Assembly: GCA_021798955.1 (NCBI GenBank)
Contig: JAJZBK010000004.1
Location: 80,354 to 144,353 of the forward strand
DNA: 64,000 bases
Source: Actinomycetes bacterium
Lineage (GTDB): Bacteria; Actinomycetota; Acidimicrobiia; Acidimicrobiales; RAAP-2
Direction: 5' to 3'
The notes under the pieces are model-generated. The model saw only the letters and a program-made list of their open reading frames with translations, did no database searches and was not told the origin of the DNA. The translations under genes were made by a program, and so were the position numbers. Shown here piece after piece: positions 25,184-32,928 of this stretch (the first letter of the stretch is position 1; every line of letters begins with the position of its first letter).

Positions 25184-26014
25184 TCACGCACCGGCGGCGT
25201 CGTCCGCCTCGTCCCAGCCGAGTGCCCGGGACACCTCCTCGGCGGCGGCCTTCACCAGGGGCGCGCAGCGGGCCGACGTCGCGTCGTCGAAACGGGAGAC
25301 CGGCCCGCACACGCTCAACGAGCCAACCACTTCGCCCTCGACGTTGAAGACCGGGGCGGCCACGGAGGCGGCACCGGACTGCCGTTCGTTGCGAGAGGTG
25401 GCGTACCCCCGGCGACGGGCCTCGGCCAGCTCCCGGCGAAGCGCGTGGACGCTGGTGATGGTGTCCGAGGTGAGCGCCGGCAGACCACCGTCGATGATCT
25501 GCTCGACCCGCTCGGGTGGCAGGTAGGCGAGGATCACTCGGCTGGACGCGCCGGCGTGCAGCGGGTGCGGGCGTCCGAGCTCGACGGTCATCTTCACCTC
25601 CTGTCTGCTCTCGATCTGGTCGAGGTAGACCCGACCGTCCTCGACGAGCTCCGACAGCGTGGCTGTCTCCTCGGTGTCGTCGCGCAGCCGGCGCAGCACG
25701 GGTCGTGCAGCCCGCCGCAGGTCCACGTCGCGCAGCGCCCGGGCGCCCAGTGCCAACGCGGCAGGACCGAGCCGGTACTCACGCGTGTCGGGATTGACGG
25801 TGACGAACGAGCGGGAGACCAACGACTGCAGGATCCGGTGCACGACGGCTTTGCTCAGCTCGAGCTGGCGCGCGATCTCGCTGACGCCCACCGACGCCGG
25901 TCCGCCGGCAAAGAGCATGAGGACGTCGGCCACCCGATCGGCGGCTTCTGTCCCGGTGCCTCCCGTCGGAGACGACACCGAGGAGACCTTCGCCTTGTTG
26001 GCATGCGCGCTCAC
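25184..26014 (-). CDS. IclR-family transcriptional regulator
   Basis: A 276-aa DNA-binding protein. The N-terminal winged helix-turn-helix (DRVADVLMLF, VGVSEIARQLELSKAVVHRILQSL) is followed by the IclR effector domain (ATLSELVEDGRVYLDQIES, PLHAGASSRVILAYLP, GYATSRNERQSGAASVAAPVFN). The GTG at 26014 follows GGGAGGAAC, an excellent site, and gives about 38 residues before the HTH. It is transcribed divergently from the CoA-transferase operon and is the only dedicated regulator in the island. I infer that it binds the 26-bp motif found before four transcripts. IclR proteins may repress or activate; motif placement downstream of the livK -10 box favours repression. Confidence 0.9.
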   Translation of the reverse strand: MSAHANKAKVSSVSSPTGGTGTEAADRVADVLMLFAGGPASVGVSEIARQLELSKAVVHRILQSLVSRSFVTVNPDTREYRLGPAALALGARALRDVDLRRAARPVLRRLRDDTEETATLSELVEDGRVYLDQIESRQEVKMTVELGRPHPLHAGASSRVILAYLPPERVEQIIDGGLPALTSDTITSVHALRRELAEARRRGYATSRNERQSGAASVAAPVFNVEGEVVGSLSVCGPVSRFDDATSARCAPLVKAAAEEVSRALGWDEADDAAGA

Positions 26015-26116
26015 CCGTTGTTCCTCCCGTTCTCGATGTCCCGATACCACTCGCCGGTCGTCCCGGCCTGCCCCGGCCGAACGCCAACGGCACCAGGGTT
26101 GGCGGGCTCGTCCCTC

Positions 26117-26149
26117 GGCACGTGCTGGGCACTCCCGCGGCACGTGCTG
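26117..26149. promoter_or_regulatory. Direct repeat GGCACGTGCTG, 22 bp apart
   Basis: Two exact copies of GGCACGTGCTG (26117-26127 and 26139-26149), each with the palindromic core GCACGTGC, sit on one DNA face between iclR and the CoA-transferase gene. They are just upstream of a possible -10 box. The position suits an activator or an iclR autoregulatory site. Confidence 0.45.
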
Positions 26150-26151
26150 AG

Positions 26152-26160
26152 TACTATAGT
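26152..26160 (+). promoter_or_regulatory. Possible -10 box of the CoA-transferase operon
   Basis: TACTATAGT contains overlapping TACTAT and TATAGT hexamers, unusual in such GC-rich DNA. No good -35 box stands 17 bp upstream, which fits a promoter needing an activator. The regulon motif starts 6 nt downstream. Confidence 0.4.
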
Positions 26161-26165
26161 CGCAG

Positions 26166-26191
26166 AGGAACGGTGTTTCACTGAGCGGAAC
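26166..26191 (+). promoter_or_regulatory. 26-bp regulon motif before the CoA-transferase operon
   Basis: On the plus strand it reads AGGAACGGTGTTTC followed by ACTGAGCGGAAC. Twelve bases at its 3' end nearly match the livH copy. It ends 13 nt before the ATG at 26205. Confidence 0.7.
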
Positions 26192-26204
26192 GGGGACGCA
26201 CGCG

Positions 26205-27395
26205 ATGCTGCCACTGGAGGGCGTACGAGTCCTCGACGTGTCGACCATCCTGGCCGGGCCGTTGTGCTGCCAGATCTTGGGTGACTTCGGTGCGGACGTC
26301 ATCAAGGTGGAGCACCCTCGCGGGGGCGACAATATGCGCGGTCACGGGGCCCAGAAGGACGGGATCCCGCTGTGGTGGAAGGAGATCTCCCGCAACAAGC
26401 GCACGGTGGCGATCAACCTGTCGGAGCCGGACGGGGCCGAGGCGTTCCGCCGTCTGGCGACGACGGCCGACGTGGTCGTCGAGAACTTCCGACCCGGCAC
26501 GCTCGAACGGTGGGACCTCGCCCCGGAACGCCTGCAACAGGACAACCCCGGGCTCATCGTGGCCCGGATCACCGGCTGGGGCCAGACCGGTCCATACGCG
26601 TCGCGGCCAGGGTTCGGCACCCTGGCCGAAGCCATGAGCGGCTTCGCCAACTTGACGGGTGAAGCCGACGGCCCTCCCACCCTGCCCGCGTTCGGCCTTG
26701 CCGACAGCATCTGCGGCATCGCTGCCTCGTCGGCCGTGCTGATGGCCCTCCGGCACCGCGAGGTACAGCACGGGGCAGGCCAGGTCCTCGACCTGAGCAT
26801 CCTCGAGCCGATCATGACGGCGGTCGGGCCGTCCCCGACCGTCTACCAGCAGTTGGGCCTCGTCGAGCACCGGCACGGAAACCGCTCCACCAACAACGCC
26901 CCCCGCAACACCTATAGGACCAGCGACGGCTCGTGGGTGGCCGTGTCGACGAGCGCACAGGCCATCGCCGAGCGGGTCATGCGGCTGGTGGGACATCCCG
27001 AGGTCGTCGACACCGACTGGTTCGCCACCGGACGCGGGCGCTTCAGCCACGTCGACGAGCTCGACCGCTACGTAGGGGAGTGGATCGCCCAGCGCACTCG
27101 CACCGAGGTGCTCGAAGCCTTCGCCGAGGCCGGCGCCGCGGTCGCCCCCGTCTACGACGCAGCGGACCTGGTAGCGGACCCGCACGTCCGCGAGACGAAG
27201 ATGCTCACGACGGTCGACGACCCCGACCTGGGGGAGGTGCTCATGCACAACGTGCTCTGGCGGATGTCCGCTACCCCGGGCCGCATCCGCTACACCGGTC
27301 GCGACCTCGGAGCGGACACCGACGAGGTGCTCGCCGAGCTCGGGTACACCGCCGACGACGTGGCCGAGCTGCGCACGGCTGGAACGATCGGATGA
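26205..27395 (+). CDS. CaiB/BaiF (class III) CoA-transferase
   Basis: A 396-aa enzyme moving CoA between carboxylic acids. The N-terminal PLEGVRVLDVSTILAGPLCCQILGDFGADVIKVE is the family signature. NKRTVAINL, FRPGTLERWDL, ITGWGQTGPYASRPGFG and the catalytic Asp in FGLADSICGIAAS are present. It probably activates an acid intermediate as its CoA thioester so that the CitE-like enzyme, or beta-oxidation elsewhere, can cleave it. It heads a four-gene plus-strand operon; its stop overlaps the cyclase start (ATGA). The family is promiscuous, so the substrate is open. Confidence 0.92.
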   Translation: MLPLEGVRVLDVSTILAGPLCCQILGDFGADVIKVEHPRGGDNMRGHGAQKDGIPLWWKEISRNKRTVAINLSEPDGAEAFRRLATTADVVVENFRPGTLERWDLAPERLQQDNPGLIVARITGWGQTGPYASRPGFGTLAEAMSGFANLTGEADGPPTLPAFGLADSICGIAASSAVLMALRHREVQHGAGQVLDLSILEPIMTAVGPSPTVYQQLGLVEHRHGNRSTNNAPRNTYRTSDGSWVAVSTSAQAIAERVMRLVGHPEVVDTDWFATGRGRFSHVDELDRYVGEWIAQRTRTEVLEAFAEAGAAVAPVYDAADLVADPHVRETKMLTTVDDPDLGEVLMHNVLWRMSATPGRIRYTGRDLGADTDEVLAELGYTADDVAELRTAGTIG

Positions 27396-28207
27396 GCGAT
27401 CCACTTCTCGCCGTCGTCCGACAGGGCGTGCAGATCTTCGACCTGGGACGGCCCATGTTCGTGGGCATGCCGCAGTCACCGAACCATCCGCAGTACTGGC
27501 ACACCCTGCCTCGCCGCCACGGCGACACGGTCCGCGGCGATGGGGGCTCGGCCGCCAACGACCTTCTCGTCACTGGCACCCACGTGGGCACGCACATCGA
27601 CGCGTTGGCCCACGTCTCCCACAACGGAAAGCTGCACGGCGGCGCCGACGCCACCGAGGCGGGGCGGGGCGGAAGGTTCCTCGAGCACGGGGTGCACACC
27701 GTCGCTCCGATGGTCTGCCGAGGTGTGCTGCTCGACGTGCCGAGCGCCTTGGGCCTCTCAGCCTGCGAGCCCGGTTACGAGATCACCCCGGACGACCTCG
27801 ACGCTGCCGAGCAGCAGGCCGGGGTCCGGGTCCTCGAAGGTGACGTGGTCCTCGTCCGCAGCGGTTGGGGGCAGCGGTTCGACGACGGCGCCGAGGCGTA
27901 CACAGGACGGTCGACGGGGGTCCCCGGTGTCTCCGAGGCGGGTGCGCACTGGCTGGCCGAGCGCCGGGTCCGGGCTGCCGGGGCGGACACCATCGCCTTC
28001 GAACGACTGGCTCCGGGCGAGGGGCACGCCCTGCTTCCCGCCCACCGGGTGCTCCTCGTCGAGTCCGGCATCTACATCGTCGAGACGCTGGCGCTCGAGG
28101 AACTGGCCGCGGCCAAGGTGACCGAGTTCACCTTCGTGCTCGTCCCCCTCAACCTCCTCGGCGCGACCGGTAGCCCGGTCCGCCCCCTGGCGGTGCTGGC
28201 AGCGTGA
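27392..28207 (+). CDS. Cyclase-family (kynurenine formamidase / isatin hydrolase-like) metal hydrolase
   Basis: A 271-aa protein of the PF04199 cyclase family. The metal-binding HxGTHxDxxxH motif is intact as GTHVGTHIDALAH. PNHPQYWHTL near the start and VSEAGAHWLAERRVRAAGADT in the second half also fit. Characterised members hydrolyse amide or lactam bonds (kynurenine formamidase, isatin hydrolase). The ATG overlaps the CoA-transferase stop and its own stop overlaps the MmgE/PrpD gene. In this setting it may open a cyclic amide or remove a formyl group. Confidence 0.8.
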   Translation: MSDPLLAVVRQGVQIFDLGRPMFVGMPQSPNHPQYWHTLPRRHGDTVRGDGGSAANDLLVTGTHVGTHIDALAHVSHNGKLHGGADATEAGRGGRFLEHGVHTVAPMVCRGVLLDVPSALGLSACEPGYEITPDDLDAAEQQAGVRVLEGDVVLVRSGWGQRFDDGAEAYTGRSTGVPGVSEAGAHWLAERRVRAAGADTIAFERLAPGEGHALLPAHRVLLVESGIYIVETLALEELAAAKVTEFTFVLVPLNLLGATGSPVRPLAVLAA

Positions 28208-29631
28208 GCGCCGAGCTCACCTTGGGGCAGGCGCTGGCCCGCTTCGCCGCGGGGACGGACTACGCGACGCTCCCCAGCGCGGTCGCTGACAGTGTGAAGA
28301 TGCGGGTGCTCGACACCCTGGGCATCTGCGTGGCGGCGAGCACGCTGTCGACCAGCGCCTCGGCCCGCGCCTTCGCCGGCGACCAGGGTGGGACCGAGCA
28401 GTCGCACGCCGTCGGCGTGGCCGGACGCATGCCGGCAACCGTTGCCGGGTTCGTCAACGGGGTCCTCGCCCACTCGCTCGACTACGACGACACGCACCTC
28501 CCCTCGGTGCTCCATCCGAGCGCGTCGGTCGTCCCAGCCTCGCTCGCCGCGGCCGAGGCGACCGGCGCCGACGGCGCGGCGACGATCGCCGCCATCGCGG
28601 TTGGGCTCGAAGTGTGCGTGCGAACGGGCATGGCCGGCTACGACGCCGCCTCGGGCACGTCGGTGTTCTTCGAGCACGGCCAGCACGCCACCTCGATCTG
28701 CGGCGCGCTCGGCAGCGCGGTCGCCGCCGGCATGCTCTACGGGTTCGACGAGGACGGCATCCTCCACAGCCTGGGTCTAGCCGCCTCGATGGCCGCCGGC
28801 ATCATCGAGGCCAACCGGACCGGAGGAACGGTCAAGCGCATGCACTGTGGATGGGCGGCACATGCCGGCATCGCGGCTGCGCAGCTCGCCTTGCACGGCT
28901 TCACCGGCCCCCCCACCGTGCTCGAAGGCCGTTTCGGCTTCTTCGAAGCGTGGCTCCACGGACAGTTCGACCCGGCCGCGATCACCGACCAGTTGGGCGA
29001 GACATGGTCCGTCCCCGGCATCTTCTTCAAGCCGTACCCGGCCAACCACTTCACCCACACCGTCATCGACGGCGCCCTCGCCCTGCGCCAGCAGGGGCTC
29101 ACCGCCGACGACGTCGACCACATCGAGGTCGGCGTGCCCGCTTCGATCGTCCGCACCATCGGCGAGCCGATCGACGTCAAGCGGCGTCCCGACACGGGCT
29201 ACATGGCCCAGTTCTCCGGTCCGTACGCAGTAGCGGCTGGCTTGTTCGGCGGGAGTGGCCTCGGCGTCGGCCTGGACGACTTTACCGACGAGCTGGCCCG
29301 CGACCCCGAACGCCGCCGGCTCATGGCCAAGGTCACCGTGGTCGCCGACGAGGAGTGCACGGCCATCTTCCCGCACCAGTTCCCCGCCGTGCTCCGCGTG
29401 CGCGCCACCGACGGTCGCGAGATCGTCGAAAAGGTGCTGACCAACCGTGGAGGGCCACAGCGACCGCTCTCCTACGCCGAGCTGGCGACGAAGTTCGCCG
29501 ACAACGCTGGACGTCTGCTGCCCGACACCACCGTGGACGACGTCCAGTCGGCCGTCGCCGGGCTCGACGCCCTCGACGACGTGTCGGCCCTGCTCACCCC
29601 GCTCGCAGTTCCCCTGACCATCAAGCCCTGA
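28204..29631 (+). CDS. MmgE/PrpD-family protein
   Basis: A 475-aa member of the MmgE/PrpD family, whose known activities include 2-methylcitrate dehydratase, cis-aconitate decarboxylase and iminodisuccinate epimerase. DTLGICVAAS near the N-terminus, FVNGVLAHSLDYDDTHLPSV (the conserved H-x-x-D-x-D-D region), KRMHCGWAAHAGIAAAQLA and FFKPYPANHFTHTVIDGAL are all recognisable. The GTG overlaps the cyclase stop. Without the methylcitrate partners (prpBC), a role in the propionate cycle is unlikely; dehydration, decarboxylation or epimerisation of a tri- or dicarboxylate intermediate is more likely. A 14-bp repeat at its 3' end includes the stop codon. Confidence 0.88.
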   Translation: MSAELTLGQALARFAAGTDYATLPSAVADSVKMRVLDTLGICVAASTLSTSASARAFAGDQGGTEQSHAVGVAGRMPATVAGFVNGVLAHSLDYDDTHLPSVLHPSASVVPASLAAAEATGADGAATIAAIAVGLEVCVRTGMAGYDAASGTSVFFEHGQHATSICGALGSAVAAGMLYGFDEDGILHSLGLAASMAAGIIEANRTGGTVKRMHCGWAAHAGIAAAQLALHGFTGPPTVLEGRFGFFEAWLHGQFDPAAITDQLGETWSVPGIFFKPYPANHFTHTVIDGALALRQQGLTADDVDHIEVGVPASIVRTIGEPIDVKRRPDTGYMAQFSGPYAVAAGLFGGSGLGVGLDDFTDELARDPERRRLMAKVTVVADEECTAIFPHQFPAVLRVRATDGREIVEKVLTNRGGPQRPLSYAELATKFADNAGRLLPDTTVDDVQSAVAGLDALDDVSALLTPLAVPLTIKP

Positions 29632-29673
29632 CCATCAAGCACTGATCATCAAGCCCTGACCATCAAGCACTGA
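29615..29673. repeat. 14-bp tandem repeat spanning the MmgE/PrpD stop codon
   Basis: TGACCATCAAGCCC and near-identical copies occur four times (29615, 29629, 29643, 29657), with alternating C/A near the end, followed by TGA. The gene's stop codon lies at the start of the second copy, so extra copies leave the protein unchanged. Confidence 0.9.
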
Positions 29674-29683
29674 GGAGCGCCCC

Positions 29684-31153
29684 GTGCCCACCTACGACCT
29701 GCTCGTGAAGAACGCCCGTGTGGTCCGAGCCGACCACGCCGAGCCCGCCGAGGTCGACGTCGCCGTCAGCGGTGGCCGGTTCGCCCAGGTTGGTGGGCCC
29801 CTCGACCCAGCCGAGGCGACGACCGTCGTCGACGCAGCCGGTCGGCTCATGTTCCCCGGAGTAGTCGACGCCCACCAGCACTGGGGCATCTACAACCCGC
29901 TCGCCGAAGACACCGTCAGTGAGAGCAAGGCCTCCGCCCAGGGCGGGGTGACCACCGGCATCACGTTCATGCGTACCGGTCAGTACTACCTCAACGAAGG
30001 GGGACCCTACGAGTCCTTCTACCCGAAGGTGCTCGACGCCTCGGAAGGACGCGCCTACGTCGACTACGCCTTCCACGTCGCCCCGATGATGGCCCGGCAC
30101 ATCGACGAGATCCCCTTGCTCGTCGAGCGCTTCGGGGTCACCTCGTTCAAGATCTTCATGTTCTACGGGGGCTTCGGCCTGCACGGCGCGTCTTCGAGCC
30201 AGCGCGAGTTCCTGATGATCCCCGACGACGAGTCCTACGACAACGCTCACTTCGAATTCGTCATGCGGGGTATCCAGTCGGCACGCGAGGCGTTCCCCGA
30301 GCTGGCAGACGACATCTCTCTGTCCCTGCACTGCGAGACCGCTGAGATCATGCGGGCCTACACGGCCATCGTGCAGCGCGAGGGGAAGCTGACGGGCCTC
30401 GAGGCGTACTCCGCCGCTCGCCCCCCGCACTCCGAGGGGCTGGCCGTCGCCATCGCCTCGTACCTCGCCCACGAGACCGGCCTCGCCAACATCAACCTGC
30501 TGCACCTGTCGTCGGCCAAGGCGCTCGAGGCGGCATTGACCATGGCCCGGGCCTTCCCCCACATCGACTTCCGTCGCGAGGTCACCATCGGGCACCTGCT
30601 CGCCGACTTCCACACCGCGGCCAACCTCGGGGGAAAGGTCAACCCCCCGCTGCGGTCACGCCAGGACGTCGAGGCGCTCTGGGAACACCTCCTGGCAGGA
30701 GAGGTCGACTGGGTCGTGAGCGACCACGCCTGCTGCCACGCCGAGATGAAGTTCGGCGAGCCGGCAGACGACGTGTTCGTCGCCAAGTCGGGGTTCGGAG
30801 GCACCGAGTACCTGCTTCCGGGACTGATCTCCGAAGGCCGCAAACGGGGGTTGAGCTACCAGCGGATCGCCCAGCTGACGTCGGCCAACCCGGCCGAACG
30901 CTACGGCCTGCACACCAAGGGCAACATCGCCGAGGGGCTCGACGCCGACTTCTGCCTGGTCGACCCCGACCGCAGCTGGGTGGTGCGGGCCGCCGAGTCG
31001 GAGTCGTCACAGGAGTACACGCCGTTCGAAGGCTTCGAGCTGACCGCGGCGGTCACCGACACCTTCGTCCGCGGCAACCAGGTGCTGAAGGACGGCGCCA
31101 TCGTGGGCACGCCGCAAGGCCGGTACCTGCATCGACCGACGCGTCCCGCGTAA
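29684..31153 (+). CDS. Hydantoinase/dihydropyrimidinase-like amidohydrolase
   Basis: A 489-aa TIM-barrel cyclic amidohydrolase with a full binuclear metal site: HxH in GVVDAHQHWGIYNP, the lysine to be carboxylated in VTSFKIFMFYGG, His in SLHCETAEIM, His in NINLLHLSSAKA and Asp in WVVSDHACC. The C-terminal beta-sandwich return is present (EGLDADFCLVDPDR). Relatives open hydantoins, dihydropyrimidines, dihydroorotate, allantoin or enamides. Pairing with a racemase-fold protein and an amidase recalls hydantoin pathways, but no N-carbamoylase is seen. The GTG follows GAGGAGC, after a short repeat gap. It is the last gene of the operon and convergent with the CitE-like gene. Confidence 0.88.
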   Translation: MPTYDLLVKNARVVRADHAEPAEVDVAVSGGRFAQVGGPLDPAEATTVVDAAGRLMFPGVVDAHQHWGIYNPLAEDTVSESKASAQGGVTTGITFMRTGQYYLNEGGPYESFYPKVLDASEGRAYVDYAFHVAPMMARHIDEIPLLVERFGVTSFKIFMFYGGFGLHGASSSQREFLMIPDDESYDNAHFEFVMRGIQSAREAFPELADDISLSLHCETAEIMRAYTAIVQREGKLTGLEAYSAARPPHSEGLAVAIASYLAHETGLANINLLHLSSAKALEAALTMARAFPHIDFRREVTIGHLLADFHTAANLGGKVNPPLRSRQDVEALWEHLLAGEVDWVVSDHACCHAEMKFGEPADDVFVAKSGFGGTEYLLPGLISEGRKRGLSYQRIAQLTSANPAERYGLHTKGNIAEGLDADFCLVDPDRSWVVRAAESESSQEYTPFEGFELTAAVTDTFVRGNQVLKDGAIVGTPQGRYLHRPTRPA

Positions 31154-31244
31154 CAGGCGGGGGCCGGCACCCGGCCAGCCCCCGCCCGGCAGACGACCCG
31201 CGGAGACTGGCCACGAGGGCGTCGAGGGCGTCGCGCCGGGCTGC

Positions 31245-32090
31245 TCAGGGCTGCTCGGCGCGATCGAGCACCTCACGCGCCGAGCGCACGACAGCGGCGT
31301 CCACCAGGCGGCCCCGCTCGTCCACGAAGACCCCGTCCTCCGACGCCTCGAAGCGTTCCAGGACGCCGCGTGCTTCGGAGACTTCCGCTGCCGTCGGCGT
31401 GAAGGTGTCGTTGACGACGGCCAGCTGGTCGGGATGGATGGCCGTACGCGACCGGAAACCGAGCCGAAGGAGCTCCTCGGTCGACCGGCGCAGCCCGTCG
31501 ACGTCACGGACATCGGTGGACGTCGGTCCGGTCGGAGCGCCGATGCCCGCCGCGGCGCAGGCCACGACCACCTGCAGGCGCAACGGACGGAGCTCTTCCC
31601 GCCCGGGCCCCGGGCGCAGCCTGAGCTCACCGGCCAGGTCGGCCTCCCCCATGCCGACGTGACGTACTCGCGCCGCGCGCGCGACGTCGGTGACCTCCAG
31701 CAACCCGCGGGCCGTCTCGACCAGTGCGAACAGTGCGAAGGTCCCCTCCGGGCAGCCGAGCTGGTGCTCCTGCCGGGCCAGGGCGGCGTCGGCCTCGAGG
31801 AGCCGCGTCAGCTCGGCCTTCGGTACGACGACGCCGGTCAGCCCCGGGGTGACGACGGCAGCGATGTCCTCGGCGACGGTCTCGCCGTTGACCCGGACCC
31901 ACCGCTGCTCGGCGGGTGACGGACCGGCCAGCCAGTCGCGGACGGCCTCCCTCGCCAACTGCTTGTGGTCGACGGGCACTGCGTCCTCGAGATCGGCGAT
32001 CAACGCGTCCGCGCCCCGACCCGCCGCACCGGCCAGTCGATCGGGGCGGTCGCCCGGTACGTAGAGGAAGCTACGAGGCGAACGCACCAC
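31245..32090 (-). CDS. HpcH/HpaI-CitE family lyase (citrate lyase beta-like)
   Basis: A 281-aa TIM-barrel enzyme. RSPRSFLYVPGDRPDRLAGA, GADALIADLEDAVP, RWVRVNGE, LTGVVVPKAE, FALVETARGLLEVTDVA (metal-binding Glu) and VGMGEADLAGEL (metal-binding Asp) are family signatures. Members cleave or join beta-hydroxy acyl-CoAs, for example citramalyl-CoA or malyl-CoA, giving acetyl-CoA. Two consecutive GTG codons (32090, 32087) are the best starts; further upstream the frame is not protein-like. It has no copy of the 26-bp motif. I place it in the catabolic pathway as the final C-C cleavage step, by context only. Confidence 0.85.
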   Translation of the reverse strand: MVRSPRSFLYVPGDRPDRLAGAAGRGADALIADLEDAVPVDHKQLAREAVRDWLAGPSPAEQRWVRVNGETVAEDIAAVVTPGLTGVVVPKAELTRLLEADAALARQEHQLGCPEGTFALFALVETARGLLEVTDVARAARVRHVGMGEADLAGELRLRPGPGREELRPLRLQVVVACAAAGIGAPTGPTSTDVRDVDGLRRSTEELLRLGFRSRTAIHPDQLAVVNDTFTPTAAEVSEARGVLERFEASEDGVFVDERGRLVDAAVVRSAREVLDRAEQP

Positions 32091-32169
32091 CAGGTCAGTG
32101 TAGGCGGGGGTGGTGCCAGAGAGACCGTGGCGACCGTGGGAGGTCCCTACGGTGCCACCTTGTCGGGAG

Positions 32170-32928
32170 TCACTGCTCGGGCACCTCGGCGTGCCCGAAC
32201 CCCACGTCGACCACCGGCCCGACCACCATGACGGCGGGGGCTTCGAGGGGGACTTCGGGCAGTTCGGCGAGCGTCGTGCGCACCACCTTCTGCGCAGGGG
32301 TGGTCCCGTGCTGGATGACGGCCACGGCGGTATCCGGGGCGCGGCCACCGGCGATCAAGGAAGCGGCGATCGACCGTCGTGACTCGACTCCCATCAGGAC
32401 GACGATGGTCCCGCCCGTTCGAGCGAGCGCCTCCCAGTCGGGCTCGTGGCCACAGGCGGGCACCTGGTCGCCCGGGTCACGGGTGTGGCCGGCCACCACG
32501 GTGACGCACGACGCGAGGCCCCGGTGTGTGACGGGGATACCGACGGCACCGGGGACGCCGAAGGCGGAGGTCACTCCGGGGACGACCTGCCAGGGGACGC
32601 CGGCACGCTCGAGGACCTCGATCTCCTCGGCGCCACGCCCGAACACGAACGGGTCGCCTCCTTTGAGGCGGACCACGACGGGGGACACCCGCCCGTGCTC
32701 GACGAGCAGGCGGCCGATGTCCTCCTGCCGACGATCGGCGTCTCCGCTGTCGATCCCCGGCCGCCGCCCGACATCGATGCACCGGGCCTCGTTCCTGACC
32801 AGCCCCAGGACCTCCGGTGTGACGAGGCGGTCGTAGAGGACGACATCCGCGCTCCGGAGGAGCTCTGCCCCCTTGCGGGTGAGCAGACCGGGGTCACCGG
32901 GACCGGCACCGACGAGGTACACGGTCAC
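32170..32928 (-). CDS. cobA: Uroporphyrinogen-III C-methyltransferase
   Basis: A 252-aa SAM-dependent enzyme methylating uroporphyrinogen III at C2 and C7 to precorrin-2, the entry to B12 and sirohaem. YLVGAGPGDPGLLTRKGAELL, VLYDRLV, VRLKGGDPFVFGRGAEE, VPGVTSAFGVPGAVGIPVTHRG and VLMGV are textbook SUMT motifs. There is no fused dehydrogenase or ferrochelatase domain (not CysG), so oxidation of precorrin-2 must be done elsewhere. The GTG overlaps the stop of the preceding gene. It is the last gene of the riboswitch-led minus-strand operon. Confidence 0.95.
   Translation of the reverse strand: MTVYLVGAGPGDPGLLTRKGAELLRSADVVLYDRLVTPEVLGLVRNEARCIDVGRRPGIDSGDADRRQEDIGRLLVEHGRVSPVVVRLKGGDPFVFGRGAEEIEVLERAGVPWQVVPGVTSAFGVPGAVGIPVTHRGLASCVTVVAGHTRDPGDQVPACGHEPDWEALARTGGTIVVLMGVESRRSIAASLIAGGRAPDTAVAVIQHGTTPAQKVVRTTLAELPEVPLEAPAVMVVGPVVDVGFGHAEVPEQ

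Noticed and set aside
29684..31153. Genuine dihydroorotase or pyrimidine-degrading dihydropyrimidinase
   Set aside because: The active site fits the superfamily, but no pyrimidine synthesis or degradation partner genes are nearby and the operon partners point to an acid/CoA pathway.
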